Below, in pieces: positions 24,211-32,204 of a DNA stretch of 32,204 bases (position 1 is the first letter of the stretch; the number at the start of each line of letters is the position of its first letter). The stretch is from NCBI RefSeq assembly GCF_017356265.1, contig NZ_JAFNAW010000042.1, positions 1 to 32,204 of the forward strand, given 5' to 3'. Position numbers and translations under genes: made by a program. The notes under the pieces were generated by a model. It did no database searches. It had not been told where the DNA came from and saw only the letters and a program-made list of their open reading frames with translations. Source of the stretch: Paracoccus fontiphilus (GTDB lineage Bacteria; Pseudomonadota; Alphaproteobacteria; Rhodobacterales; Rhodobacteraceae).

Positions 24211-25236
24211 ATGAAAGCCGCACAGCTCGTTCTTCGCTCCACCCTGGCATCGGCAGCGATCCTTGCCGCAACGGGCATCGCCCATGCCCAGGAGGTGAAC
24301 CTTTACACATCCCGCGAGCCGGGCCTTGTCGAACCCCTGCTGGAGGCCTTCACCAAGTCCACCGGCGTCAAGGTGAACACCGTCTTTCTCAAGGACGGGC
24401 TGGCAGAGCGCGTGGCCTCCGAGGGGGAAAGCTCGCCCGCCGACCTGCTGATGGCCGTCGACATGGGCAACCTGGCCGATCTGGTGGACAAGGGGCTGAC
24501 CCAGCCCGTCGAATCCCAGGTCCTGACCGCCGCCATTCCGGAAAACCTGCGCGATCCCGGCAACCAGTGGTTCGGCCTGTCGATGCGCGCCCGCGTGGTC
24601 TATGCGGCAAAGGACCTCGAAATCGACCAGATCACCTATGAAAGCCTGGCCGATCCGGAATGGAAGGGCCGCATCTGCATCCGGTCCGGGCAGCATCCCT
24701 ACAACACCGCGCTGTTCTCGGCCTTCATGTCCCATCACGACGCGGCGCAGACGGAAGAATGGTTGACGGGCCTCAAGGCCAATCTGGCGCGGCAGGCCGG
24801 CGGCGGCGACCGCGACGGGGCCAAGGACATCCTGGGCGGCATCTGCGACATCGCGGTGGCGAATTCCTATTATGTCGGCCTGATGCGCTCGGGCGCCGGC
24901 GGCGACGAGCAGCGTGCCTGGGGTGACGCGATCAAGGTCATCCTGCCCACCTTCGAGGATGGCGGCACGCATGTGAACATCAGCGGCGCGGCCGTCGCCA
25001 GGCACGCCCCGAACCGCGACCAGGCGGTGCAACTGCTGGAATACCTGGTGTCCGACGAGGCCCAGAAAATCTATGCCGAGGCGAACTACGAATATCCGGT
25101 CAGTTCCGGTGCCGCGGTCGATCCGATCATCGCGTCCTTCGGCGAACTGCAGGTCGATCCGACGCCGCTGACCCAGATCGTGACGAACCGGAAGGAGGCC
25201 AGCGCCTTGGTCGATCGTGTTGGCTTCGACAACTGA
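24211..25236 (+). CDS. Fe(III)-binding periplasmic protein (FbpA/FutA-like)
   Basis: 341 residues with a clear signal peptide (residues 1-26, ending GIAHA before QEVNLYTSR). The mature protein starts with the strand VNLYTSRE, typical of ferric-ion-binding class proteins, and contains the adjacent iron-ligand tyrosines Tyr220-Tyr221 in VANSYYVG; a Tyr near the N-terminus (LYTSRE, Tyr32) may also coordinate. It captures Fe(III) in the periplasm and delivers it to the permease. GGAAGG precedes the ATG. The 71-bp gap after the ATPase gene is AT-richer than the surroundings and could hold an iron-responsive promoter, but no clear box was identified. Confidence 0.88.
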   Translation: MKAAQLVLRSTLASAAILAATGIAHAQEVNLYTSREPGLVEPLLEAFTKSTGVKVNTVFLKDGLAERVASEGESSPADLLMAVDMGNLADLVDKGLTQPVESQVLTAAIPENLRDPGNQWFGLSMRARVVYAAKDLEIDQITYESLADPEWKGRICIRSGQHPYNTALFSAFMSHHDAAQTEEWLTGLKANLARQAGGGDRDGAKDILGGICDIAVANSYYVGLMRSGAGGDEQRAWGDAIKVILPTFEDGGTHVNISGAAVARHAPNRDQAVQLLEYLVSDEAQKIYAEANYEYPVSSGAAVDPIIASFGELQVDPTPLTQIVTNRKEASALVDRVGFDN

Positions 25237-26935
25237 GACGGGCGGCGGGGCGCCCCCCCGCCGTCTCCTGTCCGCCATCGGTTTGCCATCCCCTGCACCG
25301 ATCCTGCGCCTGCGCGGCGGTTCCTGGGCGATGGCAAGCCTGCTGATCGCGGCGCTGGTCCTTGTGCCTGTCCTGGCCCTGGCCTGGCAGGCGGTGCAGG
25401 GCTCCGAGGGCTTGTGGTCCCACCTTGCCCGTCATGTCCTGCCCCATGCCCTGGGGCAGACGGTCATTCTGATGGCCGGGGTCGGCTTTCTGACGGCGAC
25501 GATCGGCACCGGGGTCGCCTGGCTGGTCACGGCCTACGACTTTCCCGGCCGCCGTTCGCTGGAATGGGCGCTGCTGCTGCCCTTGGCCGTGCCGACCTAT
25601 ATCATCGCCTATGTCTACCTGGACATGCTGCATCCGCTTGGGCCCTTCCAGTCGGCGGTCAGGGCGGTTCTGGGCTTTGAAAGCCCGCGCGAGTTTCGCC
25701 TGCCCGACATCCGGTCGATGACAGGGGCGATCCTGCTGCTGGGCCTCGTGCTTTATCCCTACGTCTACCTGCCGGTGCGGGCGATGTTCATGACCCAGGC
25801 CGCAAACCTGGTCGAGGTCGCCCATACTCTCGGCACCACCCGGCGCCAGATCCTGTGGCGTGTCGCGCTGCCGCTGGCGCGTCCCGCCATTGCCGTCGGA
25901 ACCAGCCTGGCCCTGATGGAGACGCTGAACGACATCGGCGCATCCGAGTTCCTGGGGGTGCGGTCGCTGACGATCTCGGTCTACACGACCTGGGTCACGC
26001 GGTCCGACCTGGCCGGAGCCGCGCAGATCGCCCTGGCGATGCTGCTGCTGGTCGTGGCTCTGGTCTCGCTGGAACGATGGGCGCGCCGGAAACAGCGCTA
26101 TTCCGTCACGGCGCAACGCGCCCGCAGCATGGCACGCCAGCCGCTGAAGGGCGCTGCCCGATGGATGGCGTTCTGCATCTGCCTGCTTCCCGTCGTGCTG
26201 GGCTTCATCCTGCCGGCTGTCCATCTTGCCACCGAGGCGTGGGAGCGGTTCCAGTTCGCAGGCCTGTCCGCCCGACTTCTGGCCGAGGCGCGGAACACCT
26301 TTGTGCTGTCGGCCCTGGCAACCGCCGCCGTGCTGGCGTGCGGCCTTGTCGTCGCCTATGCCGCACGCCTGTTTCCGCAACGCGGGATGCAGGTCGTCCA
26401 CCGGGTCGCTTCGCTGGGCTATGCGATGCCCGGGACGATCCTGGCGCTTGGCGTCCTGATCGCGGCAGGGGGGCTGGACCGCTGGATCGGCCATGTGGCC
26501 AGGGACATGCTGGGTGTCGATCCGGGCCTGTTGCTGATCGGATCGGGACTGGCGCTCGGCTATGCCTATCTCGCGCGCTTCCTGGCGATCTCGATAGGCT
26601 CGGTCGAGGCGGGACTGACCCGCATCCCGCGCAGCTATGACCATTCGGCGCGCACGCTGGGCCACGGGATCGGCAGCACGCTGCGCCACATCCACCTGCC
26701 GCTGTCCAGGGCGGCGGTCGCGGCGGCCGGGCTGCTGGTCTTTGTGGACTGCATGAAGGAACTGTCCGCGACCCTGCTGCTGCGACCCCTGAACTTCGAG
26801 ACACTGGCCACGCATCTTTACGGCGAAGCGGCGCGCGGGACCTATGAGGAAGCCGCCGTTGCGGCCCTGGCCATCGTCGTCGTGGGCATCCTGCCCGTCA
26901 TCCTGCTGGCGCGCGTCGGCCGCAGCAACGGCTAG
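25217..26935 (+). CDS. Fe(III) ABC transporter permease, two fused domains (FbpB-like)
   Basis: 572 residues from GTG 25217, overlapping the binding-protein gene by 20 nt; AGGAGG lies about 18 nt upstream, so the start is approximate (ATG 25331 is a fallback). Two homologous membrane domains, each of about six helices, carry ATPase-docking loops: EVAHTLGTTRRQILWRVALPLARPA near residue 200-225 and DHSARTLGHGIGSTLRHIHLPLSRAA near 475-500. Fusion of both half-channels in one chain is the usual FbpB/AfuB/SfuB arrangement. It completes the ferric iron importer and is the last gene of the operon. Confidence 0.87.
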   Translation: MLASTTETGGGAPPRRLLSAIGLPSPAPILRLRGGSWAMASLLIAALVLVPVLALAWQAVQGSEGLWSHLARHVLPHALGQTVILMAGVGFLTATIGTGVAWLVTAYDFPGRRSLEWALLLPLAVPTYIIAYVYLDMLHPLGPFQSAVRAVLGFESPREFRLPDIRSMTGAILLLGLVLYPYVYLPVRAMFMTQAANLVEVAHTLGTTRRQILWRVALPLARPAIAVGTSLALMETLNDIGASEFLGVRSLTISVYTTWVTRSDLAGAAQIALAMLLLVVALVSLERWARRKQRYSVTAQRARSMARQPLKGAARWMAFCICLLPVVLGFILPAVHLATEAWERFQFAGLSARLLAEARNTFVLSALATAAVLACGLVVAYAARLFPQRGMQVVHRVASLGYAMPGTILALGVLIAAGGLDRWIGHVARDMLGVDPGLLLIGSGLALGYAYLARFLAISIGSVEAGLTRIPRSYDHSARTLGHGIGSTLRHIHLPLSRAAVAAAGLLVFVDCMKELSATLLLRPLNFETLATHLYGEAARGTYEEAAVAALAIVVVGILPVILLARVGRSNG

Positions 26936-27085
26936 GGGAACTGCGATACCGGGATCGGGGTGACCGTTGCACCATTGGCGTTGTCCCCGCTCGGACCCAT
27001 GCGCCGTCCGGACTGGACCCTGGTTGGATCCGCCGGGTCACGCGTCATGCTCTACGGCAGGGGCGTTTATCGGCCCCGAGGCCCG

Positions 27086-27763
27086 TCATGGAAAGGGACA
27101 CATCCATCCCTCTGCAAGCATCAGGCCCGCACCGCCCCGCAAGATCGCGGCTGATGGTGCTGCTTGATTGGGGCCGCGATCGCCGCGCCGGCCACCATTG
27201 ACCTTGCGCCCGCCAAGGTGCCGGTGCTGCCTTCGGCCTTTGCCCAAGCCCGGGGCAGCGGTGAGGGCGGGAACCATGGTCGCGGCAGTGACGACCGGGG
27301 GGCGGACGACCGTTTCGAGAGGATCGGGCGGAGTCGCCCGGAACCGGTGCATCCGGGTCAGCATCCGCGCGGCCAAGGCTGGGGCGACACGGCTTTCGCC
27401 TGCCATCGGGCGATCCAGGATGGCGACCAGTTCGGCGCCACCGATGCCCTTCAGCAGATAGCCCCTGGCCCCTTCCTCCAGCGCCGCAAGGACAGCGTCG
27501 CTGTCCTCGGACACGGTCAGCGTGACGATCACAGGCGGCAGTTCGTGCCGTGCAATCCGGTCCAGGGCGCCAAGGCCGCTCTGCGGCATCGACAGGTCCC
27601 GAAGGATCATCTCCGGCGTCCGCCGTGCCGCCTGGTCGACCGCCTCGGCGCCCGACGCCGCGGTTCCCATGACCTCGAACCGACCGCTTTCCGCCAGGGT
27701 TCTCGCCACCCCTTTGCGGAACAGCGGATGGTCATCGGCAACCAGAACCCGATGCCTGCTCAT
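27086..27763 (-). pseudogene. NarL-type response regulator with destroyed C-terminal DNA-binding domain
   Basis: From ATG 27763 the receiver domain is recognisable: acidic pair in LVADDHPLFRKGVARTLAE, phospho-acceptor Asp in LRDLSMP and Lys in GYLLKG. It reads smoothly to about residue 145 (AARMLTRM). After DPLET, where the LuxR/NarL helix-turn-helix should begin, the frame turns into unrelated Gly/Arg-rich sequence. In another frame KAEGST recalls the AEGTVK of a NarL recognition helix, suggesting indels. The protein could not bind DNA normally. Its ATG overlaps the stop of the upstream kinase frame by 4 nt, the usual kinase-regulator coupling. Confidence 0.7.
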
Positions 27764-28506
27764 GTCCTCACCTCCATCCACAGGTCCACATGGCCATTCT
27801 CGTGCTCAAGGCCGACGTGCCCACCCAGAGGCCCCGGCCCGGTCACGCAGCCCGCTGAGGCCAAGGCGGGGGGTTGCTGTCCGGCGCCAGGCCGGGACCA
27901 TGATCCCCAACGCTCAACCGCAGGCCAGCCGCGCCGGTCGAGAGGATGACCGTCAAATGCGCGCCGGAGGCATGGCGACGGACATTGTTCAGCCCCCCTT
28001 GGGCAAACCGGAACAGGCAGACCTGCAGGGCAGGCGCCGGTGGCGCCATGCCGTCCCCCTCGACGACCAGATCGACAGGACGGCCGGTTCGTTCCTGATG
28101 CGCCTCCGCCGTCATGTGGATGATCTGCGCCGCCGAAAGGCCGGCAATCTGCGGCAGAAGACTGCCCGCTTCGGCACGGATCTCCGTCATGGCCTGCTCC
28201 AGTGCCTTGCGGACCTCTTGAAGTTCGTCGGGAGGACGATCCAGATCGCGGCGCTGTGCCTCGATCGTGCGGCTGGCTCCGTAGACAATACCGTAAAGCA
28301 GCAATCCCGGCGTCGATACGGTGGGAAGGTCCATCCGAGCAGGTCGGGATCGGACGCTTCGATCACCAGTCCACCAGGTCGCCAGATCCCGAGAACAGGG
28401 CCCGGTTTCCCATGGGGGGCGGGGCGGGCAGCACCTCTTGCAGGGCACGCCGCATGGCAGGAGAGGGAGCCGTGCCGCCGACATATTCCGCGACCAGGGG
28501 ATGCAC
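27760..28506 (-). pseudogene. Sensor histidine kinase remnant (NarX/DesK type)
   Basis: The ATP-binding region is recognisable on the minus strand: VCLFRFAQGGLNNVRRHA (N box) and VGDHGPGLAPDS (G1 box, His where Asp is usual), preceded by a helical stretch (KALEQAMTEIRAEAGSLLPQIAGLS) typical of the dimerisation domain end. The phospho-accepting HDGP-type motif is not found. Near 27860 the frame is lost; in a different frame RLGLSGLRDRAGASG, and then in another EHENGHVDLWMEVRT, restore the expected C-terminus ending at 27760. The 5' boundary is uncertain; VHPLVAEYVGGTAPSPAMRRALQEVL from about 28506 may be its N-terminal part. At least two frameshifts are needed. Confidence 0.6.
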
Positions 28507-28664
28507 GATCGGGATTGCTGGACTGACGTCCGCCTGGATCGTTGTCCGGGCATCATGCACGGGCAAGGGCTTCCGGGCGAACTCCCGCCGCGACAGGCTT
28601 CTGCCGCGATGCCCTCCCGGATATTGCGGCCCGGGACACCATCGCGACGCCGGCACCCCGGGCA

Positions 28665-29150
28665 GGATCGGCGCTTGCGCCGTTTCGCCAGCCCCAACGC
28701 GCCAAGCCCCGCCGCAGGGGTGGGAGCCGGGGCCGGGGCGGGCGTGTCGGCCGCCACTTGCGAGACCGAAGCGCTTCCCGACGTGACGCGGAAGAACAGT
28801 AGAGGCTGTTCTTCGCGCCGGTGAGGGTGGCTTCCGTGACGACATTGCCGAACGACTGAGGGTTCCAGCCATAGCCGAGGTCCCCGCCGCCATTTGCATG
28901 AACGGTGTTGGACGCGCGGGTCCTGGGCATACAGGCCAGGACTGCGGGCACAGCGTGTCCGAGAACCCGTAGCTGTAGGAGAACGAACCGTCGGTGCTGC
29001 CCGGCGTGATCCTGAACGTCCCCCTGCGCAAGAGCGAACTCGAAGACGATGCAGTCGTTCTGTTTCATCCGGACCACATCGACGGTCGCGGCGGAAGCCG
29101 CTCCGGCTAGGGAGGTGAAAGAGAGGGGCGGCAGCAAGAAAGGATCTCAT
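28665..29150 (-). pseudogene. Exported protein with VPLPA/PEP-CTERM-like sorting signal, frameshifted
   Basis: Pieces in three frames on the minus strand form one plausible protein: a start MRSFLAAAPL at 29150, a signal-peptide end SLAGAASAA followed by TVDVVRMKQNDCIVFEF, a middle with ITPGSTDGSFSYSYGFSDTLCPQ and NGGGDLGYGWNPQSFGNVVTEATLTGAKNSLYC, and a C-terminus FRVTSGSASVSQVAADTPAP, then PAAGLGALGLAKRRKRR. A proline-rich linker, short hydrophobic stretch and basic tail is the architecture recognised by exosortase/archaeosortase-like enzymes in Rhodobacteraceae; the hydrophobic stretch looks shortened. At least three frame changes are needed, so the gene appears inactive. Confidence 0.55.
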
Positions 29151-29676
29151 GCCCGCTTGACCCATCCTCTACTGTCCTATCGGTCAGGCCGGGGTCATCC
29201 CGCCGTTCGCAACGGGCGCAAGGCCCAAGCCGGCAGCCGGCCCTCCGGCATCAACCTGCCGCCCAGGGATCGGAGGGACGGGCAGCGGGGCGGTTCATGG
29301 CCTCACGTCCCCCCGTCTCTGCGGGCCTTAATCGCGCCCGAGCCAAGCGGGGTGCGCAGGCGCTGAACACCATCGGCAGCGGCGCCGACGCGATCCGGGT
29401 GCAGACCCCGCGCGCCAAGACTGCCGAGACCAGGGTGGGCAAGGTCCGCACCTGCGGAAAGCGGGAGCAAGGCTTGGCCATCTCCGCACCACCGCCGGAG
29501 ACGGGTCGCAGGTGGACGCCAGGAATGCGCATGGAAAACCGCCGGAAGCGCACCTCGGCAATGTCGGACGCAGCGTTTCCGGCCCTTCGCGCGTTCCGTT
29601 CCGAAGGGCCTCGCTCGGGGCCGTTTCTGGGCCTGTCGGGCCCGCCAAACAGCTTGCACAGCAGGAACAGGCGATC
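29151..29676. other. Region upstream of the polyketide synthase gene, no confident gene
   Basis: About 525 bp. The minus strand carries an open stretch from ATG at about 29478 (MAKPCSRFPQVRTLPTL) to 29251 with high third-position G/C, but the product matches nothing I recognise and lacks a clear ribosome-binding site. Open frames on the plus strand are Arg-rich. It may be decayed DNA continuous with the pseudogenes to the left. The promoter of the polyketide synthase operon must lie here, but no clear hexamers were found. Confidence 0.35.
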
Positions 29677-30735
29677 ATGACCCAAGACACCCGCGATGCC
29701 CGTCCTCGCCTCCTGTCGATCGCCGCCGTTGTCCCGCCCCACGGCCTGAGCCAGGACGACATCCTGCATGAGGCCCGCGGCCTTCTGCAGACGCGCTTCG
29801 CGCAGTTCGAGCGTCTCGCCCCCGCCTTCCGCAACGCGGGCATCGACAAGCGTCACTCGGTGGTGCCGCTGGACTGGTTCCGCCAGCCGCACGGCTGGGT
29901 GGACCGGACCGCGGCTTTCGCTGCGGGGGCAGGCAGCCTGTTCCGGGATGCGGCGCGCAAGGCCCTGGATCAGGCGGACCTTCGCGCGGACCAGGTTGAC
30001 GTCGTCGTCACCGTCTGCTCGACCGGGATCGTCACGCCCACGCTCGAGGCGCTCGTGGCCCGCGACATGGGCTTCCGGTCCGACGTCATGCGCGTGCCCG
30101 TCTTCGGGCTGGGCTGCGCGGGGGGCGTGTCGGGCCTGTCCCTTGCGGCTGAACTGGCGGCAGCGCGCCCGGACGCCGTGGTGCTGCTGGTCGCGGTCGA
30201 GACCTGCACGCTGTTGTTCCGTCTTGACCGGCTGGCCAAGGCCGACATCATCGCCACCGCCCTGTTCGGCGATGGCGCCGCCGCCGTCGTGCTGCGGGCG
30301 GGCGCGGCCCGGGACGACGGGCGGCCCCGCATCGGGCGGGGGCTTCAGCACATGTGGCCCGATACTCTGGACATCATGGGCTGGACAGTCGAGGAAACCG
30401 GCCTGGGCGTGATCTTCGACCGCTCGATCCCCGAGTTCGCCGAGGCCGAGCTGCGCACCGCCCTCGAAAGCCTGGCTCCCGTCCGGGCCGTGGACCGCTA
30501 CGTCTGCCATCCCGGCGGCGCGAAGGTCATCACCGCGCTTGAGGCGACGCTGGACCTGGCACCCGGAACGCTTGACGCCGAACGTCGGGTGCTGGCGGAA
30601 AACGGCAACATGTCCGCACCCACCGTCCTGTTCGTGTTGGCCGAGGTGCTGCGCAAGGAACCGCCCCCGAAGCTGATGGCGCTGGCGCTGGGACCGGGCT
30701 TCACGCTGTCGGCCCTTCCGATCACGGTGGCCTAG
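29677..30735 (+). CDS. Type III polyketide synthase (chalcone synthase-like)
   Basis: 352 residues from ATG 29677, with AGGAA upstream; the frame is open to 29512 but the added sequence is not family-like. The catalytic triad is intact: Cys147 in FGLGCAGG, His278 in CHPGG and Asn311 in ENGNMSAP. This homodimeric enzyme extends acyl-CoA starters with malonyl-CoA without an acyl carrier protein and cyclises the product. Bacterial homologues paired with an ICMT-like methyltransferase make alkylpyrones or alkylresorcinols. The downstream gene starts 1 nt after its stop and is such a methyltransferase. Starter unit and product cannot be told from sequence. Confidence 0.9.
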   Translation: MTQDTRDARPRLLSIAAVVPPHGLSQDDILHEARGLLQTRFAQFERLAPAFRNAGIDKRHSVVPLDWFRQPHGWVDRTAAFAAGAGSLFRDAARKALDQADLRADQVDVVVTVCSTGIVTPTLEALVARDMGFRSDVMRVPVFGLGCAGGVSGLSLAAELAAARPDAVVLLVAVETCTLLFRLDRLAKADIIATALFGDGAAAVVLRAGAARDDGRPRIGRGLQHMWPDTLDIMGWTVEETGLGVIFDRSIPEFAEAELRTALESLAPVRAVDRYVCHPGGAKVITALEATLDLAPGTLDAERRVLAENGNMSAPTVLFVLAEVLRKEPPPKLMALALGPGFTLSALPITVA

Positions 30736-30736
30736 C

Positions 30737-31240
30737 ATGGGCCAGCACCTGCCCGCCCTGGCCTTCATCGCGTTTCTTCTGCTCCAGCGTGGAGCAGAGC
30801 TGATCCTTGCCCGGCGCAACACCCGCAGGCTTCTGGCCCGGGGGGCGGTCGAACACGGCGCCGCGCATTATCCGCTGATCGTCGCCATGCACGCGGCCTG
30901 GCTTCTGGCGATCGCGGCCCTCGGCTGGTCGAACCCGGTCAGCCCGGGCTGGCTGGCCGCCTTCGCGGTCCTGCAGGTCCTGCGGATCTGGGTGCTGGCG
31001 AGCCTCGGGTCCCGGTGGACGACCCGCATCATCGTCCTGGACGAACCGCTGGTGGCGCGCGGCCCGTATCGTTGGGTCCCGCACCCCAACTACCTCGTGG
31101 TCATTGCCGAGATCCTGGTGGCCCCGATGGTCCTGGGCCTTTGGCCGGTCGCCCTGGTCTTCACGCTGCTGAACGCCCTGGTCCTGCGCATCCGCATCCG
31201 CGAGGAAGCCCGCGCCCTGGGGCTGTACGCGCGCGGCTGA
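30737..31240 (+). CDS. Isoprenylcysteine carboxyl methyltransferase-like membrane methyltransferase
   Basis: 167 residues, about four hydrophobic helices. The C-terminal half has the ICMT-family pattern: RGPYRWVPHPNYL, then a hydrophobic helix and LRIRIREEARAL, residues that form the S-adenosylmethionine pocket in the family. The B. subtilis homologue BpsB (YpbQ) is encoded next to the type III polyketide synthase BpsA and O-methylates its alkylpyrones, which gives a direct model for this pair. The ATG lies 1 nt beyond the polyketide synthase stop, implying translational coupling. The product would be a methylated lipid-like pyrone in the membrane. Confidence 0.85.
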   Translation: MGQHLPALAFIAFLLLQRGAELILARRNTRRLLARGAVEHGAAHYPLIVAMHAAWLLAIAALGWSNPVSPGWLAAFAVLQVLRIWVLASLGSRWTTRIIVLDEPLVARGPYRWVPHPNYLVVIAEILVAPMVLGLWPVALVFTLLNALVLRIRIREEARALGLYARG

Positions 31241-31307
31241 CAGGTCTACCTGCCGTTGCCGGTGGTCGAAAGGCCTTCCCGTTCTGGGCTTCCCACCCAT
31301 TGTTTCT

Positions 31308-31331
31308 GAGCCTTTTACATGATTCAGGCTC
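31308..31331 (+). repeat. Inverted repeat at the left end of the IS5-family remnant
   Basis: GAGCCT (31308-31313) and AGGCTC (31326-31331) are perfect complements separated by 12 nt, immediately upstream of the transposase ribosome-binding site AAGGAG. Ends of IS427-group IS5 elements carry this kind of sequence, so the element probably begins near here. The exact terminus and target duplication are not resolved. Confidence 0.45.
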
Positions 31332-31349
31332 TGCAAGGAGACCTGAAGG

Positions 31350-31790
31350 ATAAGCAATCTTTACTGGCTGAGCGACGCGCAGATGGAGCGCTTGAAGCCC
31401 TTCTTTCCGAAAAGCCATGGCAATCCGAGGGTCGATGATCGACGGGTGCCCAGCGGCATGATCTTCGTCAATCGCAATGGGCTGAGATGGTGCGACGCAC
31501 CCAGGGAGTATGGCCCGGCCAAGTCCCCCTACAACCGCTGGAAGCGTTGGAGCGACAATGGCGGCTTTGCCCGGATCATGACGGCCCTGGCCGCTGAGAG
31601 TGCCGAGAGCAAGACGATCATGATCGATGCGACCGACCTGGAAGCGTATCGCGCGGCGTCCAGCCTGGGTGCAAAGAAAGGGGACGCGGGCGGCAGATCG
31701 GGCGCACCAAGGTGGCATGAACACCAGGTTGCATGCTGTCACCAACGCCAAGGGTCGCCCGGTCCGGTTCTTCATGTCCGCGCTGAGGGA
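31350..31790 (+). pseudogene. IS5-family (IS427-group) transposase, 5' remnant
   Basis: Reading from 31350 gives ISNLYWLSDAQMERLKPFFP, then KSHGNPRVDDRRV and FVNRNGLRWCDAPREYGP, the well-known N-terminal region of IS427-type transposases (first frame of the split gene). The expected ATG start is ATA. The first DDE aspartate region, TIMIDATDLEAYR, is present. After AKKG the frame changes at least twice between about 31675 and 31711 (GRQIGRTK in one frame, GGMNTRLHAVTNAKGRPVRFFMSA in another). Similarity stops abruptly near 31785-31790, so the second DDE residues and the right end are missing. The element cannot transpose by itself. Confidence 0.8.
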
Positions 31791-32204
31791 TGTTCTCCAG
31801 TTAAGGGGAAATAAGAAACTTCTTAATATCAATGCACTGCCTGCTGCATTAATCTGTTTTCGGACTTGATCGAGTTTTGATTGAAGCACCCTTTCTCAGA
31901 AGCACGGCGGGCCATTCTGAGGCTCGCGAGCAGGCATGATAACGGTTTTATTTCCTGCATACATACCGGTAGCAGGACATTACCAGTCTGAACGACACGA
32001 GGCCGTCAGCCAGATATGCTCATCATCGTGCCCGCGACGCCGCGAATCGCCTGAAGGTCTGCTACTGGAAAGCCGCATCGCCGCCTTGTAGCCGGCCTGA
32101 CCGTCTGCTCTGGGCCTAGCCTGTGTGGAAACTCTCCGCACCGGGACTGGTGTGTGCTCGGATTGGGCGTAGCACTGCAGAAGCGCGGTCGGCACATAAA
32201 GAGC
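31791..32204. other. AT-rich then mixed DNA downstream of the IS remnant, no gene recognised
   Basis: From about 31795 to 31980 the sequence is markedly richer in A and T than the rest of the window and holds short inverted repeats such as AAGAA/TTCTT near 31814. The remaining 220 bp return to moderate GC. Short open frames on both strands (60-70 codons) match nothing I recognise. It is likely more mobile-element debris or a foreign insert cut by the window edge. Confidence 0.4.

Noticed and set aside
29251..29478. Possible small minus-strand gene upstream of the polyketide synthase
   Set aside because: Codon third positions are GC-rich, but there is no ribosome-binding site, the product resembles no family, and it borders decayed DNA.
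1..32204. CRISPR arrays, tRNA or rRNA genes
   Set aside because: No regularly spaced repeats and no recognisable tRNA or rRNA sequence were seen on either strand by eye.

Overview
The window looks like accessory DNA (a megaplasmid, chromid or genomic island) from a GC-rich alphaproteobacterium of the Rhodobacteraceae, most likely Paracoccus or a close relative. The grounds are strong G/C bias at third codon positions, protein sequences typical of that family, several ABC uptake systems for small solutes, a VPLPA-CTERM-type sorting signal, and insertion-sequence debris at both edges. All assignments come from reading the sequence; no database search was run.

Layout. 1-85: the end of an IS21-family element. 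241-1932 (+): a lone membrane-anchored alpha/beta hydrolase. 2051-13143 (-): a co-directional ten-gene block. Its upstream part is a DHDPS-family lyase/deaminase, an aldehyde dehydrogenase, a FAD oxidoreductase and a LysR regulator. Its downstream part is a ProU/Opu-type quaternary-amine ABC transporter (binding protein, ATPase, two permeases), serine hydroxymethyltransferase and a proline-racemase-family 4-hydroxyproline epimerase, closed by a strong hairpin at 2016-2046. Epimerase, FAD oxidase, DHDPS-family deaminase and aldehyde dehydrogenase are the four step types of trans-4-hydroxyproline breakdown to 2-oxoglutarate. A nearly identical 35-bp element stands in front of both halves (8361-8395 and 13207-13241), which suggests that the LysR protein co-regulates transport and catabolism.

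13578-16120 (+): a perfect FNR-type box with a correctly spaced -10 element precedes a TPR protein, a small two-helix membrane protein and the first 84 codons of an HlyD-type membrane-fusion protein. At about 16121 the HlyD gene is joined tail-to-tail to a DHDPS-family (KdgD-like) gene cut off after about 35 codons: a rearrangement scar. 16121-20254 (-) is a sugar-acid operon: L-arabinonate-type dehydratase, RraA-family protein, 2-oxoglutarate semialdehyde dehydrogenase and the truncated dehydratase. It is divergent from a GntR-family regulator (20381-21091).

21451-22751: a SqrR/BigR-type persulfide-responsive ArsR repressor, divergent from two YeeE/YedE half-transporters. 23051-26935: a complete Fe(III) ABC importer (ATPase, binding protein, fused permease). 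27086-29150 (-): decayed genes, namely a NarL-type response regulator, its histidine kinase and a VPLPA-CTERM-like exported protein, all carrying frameshifts. 29677-31240 (+): a type III polyketide synthase coupled to an ICMT-like methyltransferase, an alkylpyrone-type biosynthetic pair. 31308-31790: a broken IS5-family transposase, followed by AT-rich DNA in which no gene was recognised.
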